Origin: Diphasiastrum complanatum
Taxonomy: Eukaryota > Streptophyta > Lycopodiopsida > Lycopodiales > Lycopodiaceae
Direction of reading: 5' to 3'
Assembly (NCBI GenBank): GCA_029204225.1
Contig: CM055099.1
Coordinates: 47,180,542 to 47,244,541, forward strand
DNA length: 64,000 nucleotides
Part shown: piece after piece, positions 43,126 through 55,209 of the stretch
Layout of the letters: every line of letters starts with the position of its first letter
How positions within the stretch are numbered: position 1 is the first letter of the stretch
The notes under the pieces: generated by a model
Told to the model about the DNA's origin: nothing
The model's input: the letters and a program-made list of their open reading frames with translations, nothing else
Databases searched by the model: none
Position numbers and translations under genes: made by a program

Positions 43126-43985
43126 ATAGTATGCAACTCAACAAGAAAAAAAAAGTGTAACTTTTGAACCACAAGTTGGATTAAGACTATTACACTGCCA
43201 TTAGAAAGCCCTCGATGAGAGCTTTCCAATGACATCCAAGATGACCCATTTTCAAGCTACGACTAAAAATATATTGTCAGTTAAAGTTATATTTATTTTA
43301 CAAACAAGAAATTTTTTTGTTGAGGATTATTTGTGAAAAAATGTCAACTAGTTAGGATGATTTTATTTGGCAATTTTGAGGTCAATATGACATTTTTAAT
43401 TAGAGATAGCTTTCTTTGTGTTAATAAAGTTCTAAAATAGTGACTTTACTATTTCTAGTAAGTAAGCAAGTTGATAGGATTGGATTTGGACCTATTATTA
43501 TTGTTTGATATAGATACATTGTATCTAGTCAAGTAAAACTAGGTTTTTGGTGAAGTACCTAGAAACAACCATTTTAGAGCAATATTTGACAAGTGGCCAA
43601 GTGACACTATTGTTGTTATAAATAGATGTACCTACGTGGAGAACATATATTGATATTCTCATTTTGTATGGAGAACTTTGCTTCTTTGATTCTATGTCTA
43701 TCTTTGTCATATGTCTCTTGAAATCTTTTATTCTAATGTGTAGAATGCAAATTTTGTTATGTAAAGTGAATCCACACATATGAAACTCTGTTGTATGGCT
43801 ACTATTGTACGGATCAAAACAATAATACATTGGATCTTAGTGATTTTGATGATTTAGACATGTATTTCCATGATCTAGCATGTTGCATGATTTCTAGGTT
43901 GTTGATGAATTTAGATGTGCACCCAAATTTAGCTAATTTAGATCTATTCATCCATTGATGGAATTTTGGATCTAATTTTTTCACA
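43126..43985 (+). mobile_element. LTR of another element, 5' edge uncertain
   Basis: Ends TTTTTTCACA at 43985, followed by a primer-binding site variant. It contains the AAAGCCCTC..GAGCTTTCCAATGA segment also seen in LTR-like DNA at 48.4 and 50.8 kb. Confidence 0.65.
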
Positions 43986-43997
43986 TGGTATTAGAGC
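43986..43997 (+). promoter_or_regulatory. Primer-binding site, one mismatch
   Basis: TGGTATTAGAGC, directly after the TCACA end. Confidence 0.75.
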
Positions 43998-44237
43998 AGG
44001 TTGCAGGCTAACGGTTTTTCCAAATCTAGTGGAGTATTTGAGGGCACTATAGATTCTAGCCAGAATTGGAGTGGTTCCTTGATCAAATCAGGCTTTTGGC
44101 AAGTGTAGAAAGTGGATCTTTGTGATCCTAATCTCATTTTAGGTCAAATCACTTTTAGTAGGCCGATTTTTTATTCTACTTACTGGAATTTGGAAAAGCA
44201 TTAGAAAGATACCAAAGCACATGAGGATGCTTTAGTG

Positions 44238-44712
44238 CTCAAATTGGTAGAGTTTCCTCCTCTCAATTAGCATGTAAACTGGAGTACAAGAGGTGTCTTT
44301 TTATTCTTGGGGAGGCCCTTGCCCTTTTATTGTGGGTATTCCATGAACATAAATAAAAAGAGCCGAAAGTAGAAAATAAGTTACCAGGGTCGCGGCATCT
44401 TGTGAGCGTAAGCCCATAGCCCAATGAGCAGTTGTAAAATAATGTATTTTAAATAAACTAGATAAAAAGGCCAAAGTTTAAGTTAACTAAGTTAGGCCAA
44501 GATTTTGTTAAGTAGCCAAAGTCAAAGTGGTGGCTTCTTTGTGCACCACAGATTAGAATGTGTTTCTTTTGAAGGGCTAGGATTTCAATCCTACTTTTTT
44601 GAAGTAGCCAAGAGAAACCAAGGGGCAAGGGCCTCCCCAAAGATAAAAAGGCACCTCTTGTAACCCATTTCGCATGCTAATAGAGAGGAGTAAAGTCTAC
44701 CATTTTGGAGAA
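44238..44712. mobile_element. Foldback/MITE-like element with about 90-bp inverted repeats
   Basis: Left arm 44238-44328 and right arm 44622-44712 are inverted copies. Shared blocks are CCTCTC..ATTAGCATG, TACAAGAGGTG.CTTTTTAT and GGGGAGGCCCTTGCCC. The roughly 290-bp middle has no ORF. No clear target duplication could be read. A transcript would form a long hairpin. Confidence 0.85.
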
Positions 44713-44719
44713 TCAAGAA

Positions 44720-45330
44720 TCCTCATTGTGTTATTGCTCTTTTGCTTGTAGTTGATATTTTTCTATAATTTGCTATTCACTATTTATGACAGTTTAAACT
44801 TCTCCATTTGATGCATGCAATAGCTAATGAGTGCCTCCATCCTCCCTCTAACACACACATACACTCTCTCATCTCCTTTCACCTCTATCCAAGATGTTGT
44901 GTGTGGTTAATGTTAGTTGAGGCTAGAATTAGAGTGGATTAGTGCTAGTTTTGTGTAGGAAACGATTAATCTAGTTCGATCACCTATCCTTGTGGTCTAA
45001 ACCTTTTGAGGGCTGCCCACCATCTATTGCTACCACTCTATAGTGGCACCATTGTTGAGAATAGGCCTTTCCTAACTAGTTTAGTTGTCATTTTAGTTGT
45101 TTTTGTCTATTTTAGTGTGTTTAAGGTGGTTTTGGGGTAGTATAGACTTGTTTTTGCTTGTTTCCGTGTGACTGATGTATTGGAAGCTAACGGAGGAGGT
45201 GTTTGGAGGTAGTGAAGACCTAAAACAGCCTCTAAGAGCTTAACAAATTATCATACCCATCAAAAAACCTCAAAAAACCCACAAATTTGCATTTTTGGAG
45301 GAAAAAAGTGAGCCACAAACCATCAAATCT
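44720..45330. other. Leader or gag-region debris, no gene recognised
   Basis: Lies downstream of the primer-binding site at 43986. No readable gag. Confidence 0.35.
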
Positions 45331-45349
45331 TCATTTCTCTCAAAACAAT

Positions 45350-46150
45350 TGATAAGAACCCTCGCATGACTGGCAGTAGCCTGAGGACACTATCCTAGAC
45401 CTGCATAGAAGCCAACAAGAGTTAGTTCCCAACTAAAAATCATAAAAATTCAAATAAAAACTCTTGTAAAATCTTTCTTTTTTCAAAATTGCTCAATAAC
45501 CTTTGCCAGACCTCCTATAGCTAGATCTCACTAAGACAAGCTCACAGATGAGTCTACGAGAGTTACTTCACAGTTTAAGACCATCTACAAGAGTTCCCAA
45601 GTTTCAAAAGAGCATAATTAAAGGCATAACCCTTGCAAACATCATTTTTGCAATTCTTTTTTGTGGCAACTAATGCTTTCCAGACCTCAGGTAACTACAT
45701 CTCACTGAGATAAGCTCACAGATGAGTCTGCGAGAGTTCATCATGTTCAAGTAAGCTATAAAGTGGTTCTAAGTGCCAAAAAAAAAGGAAAAATCATCTA
45801 AAGCAGAGAACCCTCGCACAAGTAACTCTCACCGACTATCCCATTGAGTCCAAAAGATCATTTTCCATTAGTGATCATATTTATGAGAGTTAGTTTGAAG
45901 TATTGAAACATTTGTGAGCTAAAAATTGGTAAAAAACATCATCAGACATCAATTACTTTCATATTTGCAAGATTTAACCTTCACCACTTGATACAAAACA
46001 ATATCCATACCAAATCTAGCTCTAGTTAAGAGGGCAAGAGTTACTTCCCAGTATATCTCAAGAAATCAGAGTTCTTGTCTGCAAAACAATAGGAGAAACT
46101 CTCACACAACCAACCCTCGCATGAGTAACCCTCGCAGATTGGATCATCAG
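45350..46150. repeat. Degenerate tandem repeat with CTCGCA/TGCGAGAGTT motifs
   Basis: Two better copies, near 45508-45600 and 45680-45765, share AGACCTC, ATCTCACT, AAGCTCACAGATGAGTCT and CGAGAGTT, a period of about 173 bp. Weaker copies flank them. The same CCTCGCA/GCGAGAGTT words occur in the gypsy 3' region at 30.5-30.7 kb. Confidence 0.7.
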
Positions 46151-46159
46151 TAAGATCTC

Positions 46160-48100
46160 CTTAGATCTATCTACTACGAAAATATCAGACCAACCAGAGC
46201 AAGGATTAGAGAGAAATCAAAGAAAAACCATTGAAAAGAGGCTAAAATCACACAAATAGCCATCAAAATTGATCAGATCTTCATGAATCCAGATTGGAAG
46301 AGCAAAAAACCAAGTACCAAGCCTTCCCCGAGTTGCAACCACACAGATTAGAGAAGAAGCAGGACCCGCATCAATGGATGAAAGCTCAGATGATGATTCC
46401 TATCTAAAACCCATCATCCGACTCCCTCGGTAGCATGAACCTCCAATTCTTCTAGTGTTTCAACAAATCTGTTGATGGAACAAATGACAACACTTCACAA
46501 ATAGCAGATGGAGCAATTGACAATCCAGTTTGATTAAAAATTGAAGGCTTTATAGGGTGCTGTAGCATCGTCTTCTAACGCGCCAGATCACAACTATAGT
46601 ATCCTTGAAGAGAGAATGCATGGTATCCGGTTTGTACATAGAACCATACAACAATCGAGTGTCCAAGCTTGAAATAGAATCTCAAACCGACATAATGGTA
46701 TTGCCACTTGTGCAACACATCATCACATGAAATAGTGTTCTGCCCATTCTGTTGGATTTATATGCTCAGGTCCAAATCCATTCGGTAATGAGCATCCTAA
46801 AAGCTGTATATATTTATACTACAAAAATTGGAGGAGTCTCGACTTTTTAAGTAGAAGATCAAAATTCAGGCCTATGTTCCTCTCAAGATTTTCAACTAAA
46901 GCTCTATACTTTTGTGCTACACAGACTCACACGTTGCTTCAAGCTCTTGTACTCATTTTTAATCAAGTAGAGTGCAATTTTTGTCTACACTACTGTTTCG
47001 TCCATTTGCACATCGTTACTGATTATTCATCTTGATTATTGCTGTTAACTTATGCACTTTTGATCCACAACCATTCGTTGCCAAACTTCCCACTACTATC
47101 CCACGCATTTCGCTGGTGGTTCAATAATTTGCATTTCTATTGTGGGTTATCAATCTTATTGCTACCAAGACGTTGCTTTTGCAAGTGCGCAGCCAACAAT
47201 ATTTCGATATTGTTGTTTCTACCAGCAATCTCGCCCTCTATGCCAGAATGGATTCATCTTCTAGTTCATCTCTAATCTCTTCAATGAATCCCAAGAGGTA
47301 ATTTGTACATGGCTAGGGAATCGACTTAGTCGATCCAACAACTTTGAAGTTGTGATCAATCAGGTAGGACAGACTTCGAGACTTCGAAGTCAGTCTGATT
47401 ACTAAATCGATAGACTTAGTTTCATGCACTGAGGATTCTCTGCTGCTACTTTTGTTGCAACAAGCATTGAAGGTTGATCCACTTGTCGACTCCCAACATG
47501 GTATTAGAGGTCCTCTTATTCCTAAAAGCAGATCCAGAGCATATAGTGTAGGTAGTTGCTACTATTATTTTTCAGTCATATTAATCTACTATCTACATGT
47601 ACTCATCTTGAAATTCCAAATGGATCAACCTAGTTCAACTTGGATGATGATGTCATAGATCCACTTCAAATATCCTAGCAAATCGCTTCTTCATAAATTG
47701 ATTTTAGTACAATTTTGCTTGATATTTCACACACACACTTAAGATCTGAACAAATCAACCTTAAAGATCTGATCTAATGCTTCAAAATGAAATGCTTCAA
47801 TGACTCAAATCTCTATTTCATCATTAGCATTCAATGGATTGAACCTAGATCTAGACTGCACCAAAAATCATGAATTTTGGACTAGTATGCACATTTTTGG
47901 ACCAAAAACACTAAAGGAAGTTGATTTGAAGGTTTCTATACGGTATCACACGTGTGATAATACACCAACAACCCACAAATCGATCTTGACCAAAAATATT
48001 GAAGGTACCTCTCTCCTTGAACTCGCCCACTCAAGTAAAGTTCAAAAACAACACATTGTCAATGATTTCACAAGATTTATCAATCATTAGATCACTCTTA
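46160..48100. other. Retroelement debris, no gene recognised
   Basis: Short frames only. A weak primer-binding-like TGGTATTAGAGG lies at about 47500 and a small hairpin (CAGACTTCG ... CAGTCTG) near 47370-47397. Confidence 0.35.
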
Positions 48101-48106
48101 TACTTG

Positions 48107-48118
48107 GCTCTGATACCA
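48107..48118 (-). promoter_or_regulatory. Primer-binding site, initiator-Met type, minus strand
   Basis: GCTCTGATACCA on the plus strand, followed directly by TGTCAATTTT at 48119, the inner end of a minus-strand LTR. Confidence 0.85.
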
Positions 48119-49380
48119 TGTCAATTTTCAGATAAAAACAACAATTATGATTTTACAAAACAATCATTAAGACTTATTGATTGCTAAACCCAATGATCTA
48201 TCAAGTTCTATGTGTTAGATCTTGATCTAGATGCATTACACTAGTCTACAGTATTTATCCCTCTTATTCCGTTGCACCCATTATGTCGTAACTTTTTAAG
48301 TCCACATTTTGAGTTCAAATTAAAAATGACACAACTTTTTAGTGATAAGTTCGATTTCAGCGAAGTTTGGTGCGTTGAAAAGCGCACGAGCGCCTTCCAA
48401 TGATATGTTACATGATATACTTTTGAGCTACGATTAAAACGTTATGGCAAGTCAAAGATATTAGTTGAAAATAGTGTTATAATAGTATAATAATACAAAA
48501 GAGATGTTTGCATGAATTCTTATAAGAAAACTCTCCTAATGTGCTCTTGGATAAAGAGAAAATACAAGTGATGATCCTCAGGTAGAGAGGGAGTGCAACA
48601 AAAAAGCTAAGTGTAGAATCTCCAAATTCACAATTTGATTACTGCTTATGATATGACTACTTGTAACGTTGTTGGCCCGGATGATAAAATTTTAGCAAGA
48701 GCAATGGATCAAATGATTAAAAACTATGAAGAGTGGCCTCACACGTGTGGAGGACAGTACCAGTACGGACTCTAAATAGAGAGTGAAGTACATTTGCATA
48801 CTAAAGCATTCCAATCATAAAAACTCAAGACAAATGTGGAAATTACAAGCAAAACTAGAAATTGCCAATGTCACATCAACTTCTCATTAGAAATGGTGAT
48901 CTCTTTATAGATCAAGTACATGAAGAACCTGTGTACTGGTCCAGCAGGCCTTCACACGTTGAGAGTGCCACATCATGTAGATCCACCAATAGGAGCCATA
49001 TATGCTCATTTTCCAAAGTTGACTAATCACACTAGCTAGAAACCAAAAGCTAGTCTCCACAAAAATAAGGATATTCGCTATAAAATAGCACCTAGTGGAA
49101 TACGTACATCTAAACAAGTACATCCTTATCCACATGTGTGAATATCATATTGACATGTGGGAGCATTTACTCATTCACATGGAAGTGATCTATTTACAAG
49201 GATATTGACCAAAATGACTTTTTATTAGATTCTAGTCAAAAGTCAAGTTCACACTTGTGTAGATCTATCTAAAATGAATCTAACTTTGTACAAGTACTAT
49301 TTCTACTTCCTTTCACACGTGGGAACAGGCTCCACACATGTGAGATCTCACTATGAACATAGATCTTAAGATTAACATAA
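48119..49380 (-). mobile_element. Minus-strand LTR region with CACGTG/CATGTG palindromes
   Basis: Inner end at 48119; outer edge not found. It contains a run of CACACGTGTG-like palindromes (about 48740, 49132, 49312, 49334; another at 47950). No coding sequence. Confidence 0.55.
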
Positions 49381-49408
49381 TACGTTGACCAAGTTGGAAG
49401 TGACAATT

Positions 49409-49748
49409 TCAACAATTTGCACAATCATTTGACATAAGTGATGTTTGCTCTGGCTCTTCATCTGATGATGCAAGAACTGAAGAGACTTTGTTTAAATCTA
49501 CTTCCCTTAAGTGGACTTCAATGTTGTTGGCATCTACACAAAGTTGTGTAGGTGTTGTATAGGATGTGAATGCTTTCACACCAACTTTGATTTTGTCGAG
49601 CAGGCGTATAATAATATGCCATTTCAATCTTTGAAGGAATGGAAGGATCACAATCCGTCATCATGTTGACAATTGTTCTAGTATAGTCTCGAATAGTTTC
49701 ATTAGGAAACATAACTACTCGAGCCAATTGTTGCTCTATAGTTGCCAT
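49409..49748 (-). pseudogene. Possible gag fragment
   Basis: Two overlapping minus-strand frames, MATIEQQLARVVMFPNETIR (from 49748) and the frame with VGVKAFTSYTTPTQLCVDAN, joined by a one-step frameshift near 49620. The first half recalls LTR-element Gag (ETIRDYTRTI), but I am not sure. The second ends NDCANC-stop. Located next to the LTR-like region on the same strand. Confidence 0.35.
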
Positions 49749-49954
49749 AGCCTCAACAATAGATGAGTTGATGTATCAGAAAAATATTTAGTTGTCCCAA
49801 CTTTTTTTTTTTTTTTGGGAATGAAGACTAAAAGAGAGATATAAAGATTCTAAGCAAAAGAAGTGTCTTTCTTTCACAAAAAAATGCTCATCGCAAGGAA
49901 CCTTCACTTTTACTTCTCGTCTGATCCACTGATGATATTGCTTCAGAAAGACGC

Positions 49955-50305
49955 ACGAAGTTTCCACGCTGAGAACTAATATTCTTGCAGAAAAGCAAGC
50001 TTTTCATACAAAAGGTTATCAGAAACTTAGAACATTCACTTTTTATAGTGTTTTCTTTTTTTTGGGCGAAGGTTTAGGCGAAGGTTCCTCTCAGAGAACT
50101 GATATTCTTGCAGAAAGGTGTGAAACTTTCTACAACATTTTACCAGCAACTAGTGGAACGTTCACTTAGCGTTATTTTTTTTTAGAACATTTATTTTTTT
50201 GGCGAAGGTTTATTAGACGAAGGTTCCTCAGAGTACTGATATTCTTGCTGAAGCTTTCTACAAAAGGTTACCATCAACTAGTGGAACGTTCACTTATCCT
50301 TCTAT
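49955..50305. repeat. Tandem repeat, three units of about 125-135 bp
   Basis: Each unit has GAACTGATATTCTTGC, GAAGCTTTCTACAAAAGG-like and AACTAGTGGAACGTTCACTT segments, followed by a T-rich spacer and GGCGAAGGTT. Probably U3 repeats of an LTR. Confidence 0.85.
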
Positions 50306-50469
50306 TTTTAGAATTATCCTTGATCGACCTGACAGTAGATAGATTTGAATCACAACTGTGTAGTAGAACGGGCGAAGGTTTCCTTTTTGTTTTTTTAGGG
50401 TTTTTGGCGGTTTTTTGATGTTTTTTTTTTTATATATTTAATGGGTTGTTTCTCTCACTTGGCTATTAT

Positions 50470-50960
50470 GAATTCTGGTTAATGACAGGTTTACAAATTT
50501 TTATTTTTTTAGTTTTTTTGTCAATTTCAAAAATTTGTAGCATGCTCATTACTTAACGAAATGTAAAAAAAATTATATCTCCAAAAAGCCCTTTCAATGG
50601 TTTATAACTCGTTTATTGAAATAAAATTAAGAAAAACAAAAATTCGGACACAAGTTGGATCAAACATCAGAAAATTTCTGGTTTATGACAAGCTTACAGA
50701 ATTTTGTTGCCAACTTCAATAACTTGCTCAATACTAAACAAAATCCAGAAAAAAAAAAAAATATATGGGTAGAAAGCCCTTCAATGCTCTACAATCCTAG
50801 CTATTTAGATAGAGCTGGTTTTTGACAAGTTTACAGAACTTTGTTGCCAACTTCAAAAATTTGTAACTTGCTCAGTACTTAACGGAATCCAAAAACAATT
50901 ATGTGGCTAGAAAGCCCTTTCAATGCTCTACAATCGTAGCTATTTAGATTGAATTACAAA
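50470..50960. repeat. Tandem repeat, three units of 130-205 bp
   Basis: Units start near 50476, 50680 and 50808 with CTGGTTTATGACAAGCTTAC-like DNA, then TTTTGTTGCCAACTTC, AACTTGCTC and, later, AGAAAGCCCTTTCAATGC with CTACAATC. The first unit is the most diverged. Confidence 0.85.
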
Positions 50961-51111
50961 GAATAAAAAGATGGGCAAAAATAGAATAAAAAAGAGCAAA
51001 AAAATTAAAAAAAATAGGAAATACAGTCCCCCCTCTTTTTTTGAACGTTTTTGGACATAACTCTTTCAACTAAACTTGGAAAGCTGCTAACCACTAGATG
51101 TTATTTTTGGA

Positions 51112-52442
51112 CTACACACGGAAATTAAGACACTCCGATTTTATCGTATTGCTTAATGCTCCATTCGTAAGTGTAACACTAACTCTTTCCAACTTTTGTC
51201 TCTTTATTACTTGTGATTCATCTAACTTGAGAACTAATATCAATTTTTTAACACTTTCATTTCCATAAAACTTTACAGTAAGTCTCAGTATATGATTCAA
51301 ATCTATTGTTGGTGAAATCATATGACAAAGTGCCATGTTTTGAGTTATATCTTTCATTGATATGGTAAGAAATACCAATGATATTTTGCAAACCCCTCTT
51401 TAACACATCTCGCTCTAATTTGATTTGAAATGGCCGGGGAAAAGAAATTTTTTTATATGTACTTGTCCAAATGCCTCTTTGATTATTTTAAACATTGTGT
51501 CATATGCATCCCTACTAATACCAGAATAATCACATGCCTCTTGTATAAATTTTCGATCAATAATCTTGCCGACTTCACCCATAAGGGCCTTTGCAATCTT
51601 GGACTTGATTCGAGAATATCACTGATTTCCTAGTAGACTCTCGTTGACTTGGCTATAAGTACTGCACTCAAAGGCTTTCCAATCATGTCCTTGTCTTTCA
51701 GATTTTGATTGGTGACTAAAGCTGATCTGCAAAATAAAAATAAAATTTAGAAAGAAAAACAATTCACAATCATTGATGTGCTAGATAAAACAAAACACAT
51801 GAATAGTTTAAAACAAAATCTTACTTGAAAGCATATATTCTTTTTTTCCGTTGACCCCCACTTGATGAAAGCTCGTCAATACCTTTTAAAATAACTCTTT
51901 TTCGCTTATCGTTCAGTATATTCTTCCGTAATATGTTAACTTCTGCATTTATTTGACAATATGAGGTACGCAATGTTTGTACAATTAGTTTCATATTGTC
52001 ATTTCCTTGATTAAGGTTTAATATAATATTTGCAAACGAGAATTATCTATCTTCAAGATTTCATTTTTTTGTTTGCAACAAAAGAGTTTCTTTTTCTCCG
52101 TAGTCTGTAAGCAAACCATCCAACATATTTTCCAAACAATGGATTTTTTCATTGAATTACTAATGCCATAATTTTTCAATCTTTCAGAATAACCCAATAG
52201 ACCATTGTGTCCTGCACACAAAAACAGTATGAGTTGTGTGACTGATCTAAAATTTGGATGTTGCATTGAGCTTGGATCGATTGGATATGAACTTTTATCA
52301 ACCCATAGATCACAATGTTTTATGTCTTCCGTCCTGTGATCCATGACTTGGTAAGCTAGTAAGGTGGATCCTTTTAGCTTTTTTTTTTTACAGTGGAGCA
52401 TATTCTGTAGGAAGATCAATATGGAGATGATACTTAGACATC
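51112..52442 (-). pseudogene. Unrecognised spliced gene, decayed
   Basis: The minus strand starts with an ATG (MSKYHLHIDLPTEYAPL), passes an A11 run with a frameshift, then reads KGSTLLAYQVMDHRTEDIKH, FRSVTQLILFLCAGHNGLLG and YSERLKNYG. More frame changes follow at A-rich runs, then QTLRTSYCQINAEVNILRKN and GIDELSSSGGQRKKRIYAF. A clean GT-AG intron (51824-51727, 98 bp) keeps the frame into SALVTNQNLKDKDMIGKPLS. After a TAG comes AKALMGEVGKIIDRKFIQEA and CDYSGISRDAYDTMFKIIKE, and last VLKLDESQVIKRQKLERVSV up to a stop at 51112. The composition is that of a real protein, but I recognise no domain. The intron argues for a host gene or captured gene rather than retroelement gag or pol. Confidence 0.5.
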
Positions 52443-52449
52443 TTGATAA

Positions 52450-53330
52450 TCGATAGATTAATCTAGTAGAAAACCAAATTGTTATATATCTTGCAAGCTA
52501 TTAAAACTCGTCTTAATTGGAAAAAAATTTCAACTACAAAAGTTTGAAAGACCTTGGCGCTCTTTTTGATCCAACACACTCCATGTTTCTTGCTTTATAT
52601 GCAAAATCAAAGCTTTGCAGTTATGAGCAAAATACTTTTTCAATAGATGTGTGTTGAAATTGCAAATTTTTGAATTGCAAAAGTTTAAAATAACCTTGCC
52701 GCTCCTTACACTCCATAGTTTCTGAATTGCAAAAATTTAGATTCACGTTGGCGCTCATTGTGATCCAAAATATTCAAAGTTTCTTGCCATGATATTAACC
52801 TTTGATGTGAATGCTATGAGTTGATAGAAAAAAACTTTGATGTGCAATATGATTTGCATTTACATGAGAAGTCATGTTAGTTAATGGTAGAAAATAGAAT
52901 CTTGAAGTATGGACCCCACGCATTGCGGCTACCCAGCTTCCAGTTAACTACACACGTTACTAGTGAGGTTAAGTCATCGGAGTTGTGCGGACAGACCAAA
53001 AACTCAATCCGAGTTTTAAAATCCGATAGTTTTCTCTCTCTTATGTGGCATTATAGCCCTTTTGGGCCTTGGAACTCCTCTAATGTACTCAAACTGAATC
53101 TCTCCAAAACTCGTGTTTTATAGTCTCCCACACTTTCCAAAAGTGTCTATTCAAATGCTTTTAGACTAATATAACTTTGAAAAGTCAAACTCTAAGTCTA
53201 ATATGAAAATTGGCCTCAATTGCCAAATATACAAATATGACCAAAATAGCAAAAGTAGTTGAAATCTTTCATAGATCGCACGGATCAGGGAGGCACGGAA
53301 AGGGTCCAACAATTTTTTCCCTCCCCCTCT
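52450..53330. other. Intergenic, short degenerate repeats
   Basis: Three loose copies of a GCGCTC..TTGATCCAA..CACTCCA..GTTTCTTG segment lie at about 52556-52785. No gene seen. Confidence 0.45.
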
Positions 53331-53339
53331 TCTCATGTA

Positions 53340-53600
53340 GCAAAACAAAGCCCCACCCCCCCCGCCCCCCCTCGTGCTTTCCTGGAAGGGGGTGTGTGTG
53401 CCATGGCGCCCCCAGGCCGCTGCACCCCCAATCGGGCTAGTGGCCCGGGGGTGGGGGAGAGCAAGCTACCAAGGGGAGGGAGCGGGTACAAGGAAGGGAG
53501 GGAGAAAAGGATGGGGGAAAGGGGGAGGGGGGAGTACAAGGGGAGGGGAGGGGAGGGGGGGGGATTGTACCCCATGTTCCCTCTCACCATTTTTTTTTTT
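53340..53600 (+). other. C-rich then G-rich tract with many G-runs
   Basis: Poly-C blocks at about 53352-53376 are followed by a purine strand from 53445 to 53570 with more than ten runs of three or more G (for example GGGGAGGGGAGGGGAGGGG), then T18. Base composition is very different from the AT-rich surroundings. The open frames across it are low-complexity Gly/Arg and Pro artefacts. Confidence 0.8.
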
Positions 53601-53637
53601 TTTTGCATTTTGGGAGCCCAATGAAATATTGGGCCCC

Positions 53638-53739
<102 letters not shown>

Positions 53740-55150
53740 GTGCCTATGCCACACGCCCTCATGCGCACATAGACACACTGTCTGTCACCCATCATTGACA
53801 GGCACACTTTGCTAGTATATATGGACAAGTTTGATTCTCAAGCCCTCATATTCAGTTTATTTGTAAAGCAAATGACAAATAGTTTATTTGTATCCTAAGG
53901 CAACTGCCAAAACGGAAGGGCGTCTTGTTGCTTATTTCTCTCAAGGAATGGTTTTTGTTTTAATCTAAACTACAAAACACAATTTGGAATGCAAATACTC
54001 AAATTGCTCTTAAAAACAACGTTGGGCCACAATAAGGCTCAGAGAGTAGCACACAACCATAAATAAAAAATTCCTAATTTTGGCATATTGGATGCACTTT
54101 AGAGTTTGCACTTAAAAGTAGCTAGGACTTAATCGATCGTCCACCCCAAATCACTATGATGTAATGAACATTTAGCCATAGTGAAAGGAACTAGAGTTGT
54201 TTCAAAGTGTCAACTCGTCAGTATAGTTTGAATGTTGTATATTTTTGTGCACTTGTCATGATCAAATGTTGAATTTATATATAATACTTTTTCAACATCA
54301 TATTTTATCTTTCTAAAATCATATTTGTTTGATGTTGTGGTGATCAGAATGTCCCCGAGGTGGCCTCTCCAACTCTTTTCATTGGGCATCGTCGTAGGGA
54401 ATCCTTATTGCAAAAGATCTAGCTTACTTAGGAGACAACATGTAGAGCACTTGATACTGCCACTCCAACATGTTACTCCTAGCACTCCTAAATTCATTCC
54501 TCATATCTTCCCTTCTTCTAGACCCATTGCTTCAGATTTCATTTTTCCTTTTAGGATTCCATTGCAACATGGTCCCTCTTACTAGGCCACTCTAGCCATT
54601 TTCTCTCTCCTAAATCCCCTCCTCTCGTCGCTTAACCCATTCTTCCGGAAACGAGAACTTTAAATTTAGTACTTAGTGTGAGCAACCTTTAAGTACAAGG
54701 TTCATGGACCGACAAATTGTGAAGGACCTTGCCATGTCAACATGAATCTATTATGTCAAAATAGTAAAAGTCATAGACTAAATCAAGTCAACATCAAATC
54801 TATCATCTGCTTCTTGCCAAAGCACTTGTTGTTAGCTTGACAGCACTCTTAGTTTTTTTTTTAAATGGAAGAAAATTTCTAAGTCAACAACATGATAGAA
54901 AGTTGAGAATTTTTGGACAGATTTTTGTCTAGGGGGAATGGACTTCCGCTCAAAGATCAAAGAGAATTAATAAGCCAACCACAAGAAGCATAAAACTTAA
55001 TTTGGCAGTGGAAGATCATGGCATCAATCGAATCCACTTTTCTTCACATAAGGCAACAAATCATGAAAGATCTTGCTAGTATCCTTGTTGAAAGTTCAAA
55101 CCACCACTTTTGCTGAAGTTGAATACAACATACAAATCTGAAACTCAAAT
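53740..55150. other. Intergenic, 3' side of the calmodulin-like gene
   Basis: No convincing coding or repeat structure. It separates the microsatellite region from the calmodulin-like gene's 3' end. Confidence 0.45.
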
Positions 55151-55209
55151 ATACATTGAAGCCTGTTGCAGTTCAGCTCTAAGAAAGAGTGCCTCAGAAT
55201 AGCAGGAGC

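Noticed and set aside
47490-47512. TGGTATTAGAGG as a primer-binding site
   Set aside because: Fits only partly and no LTR end or partner is visible next to it.
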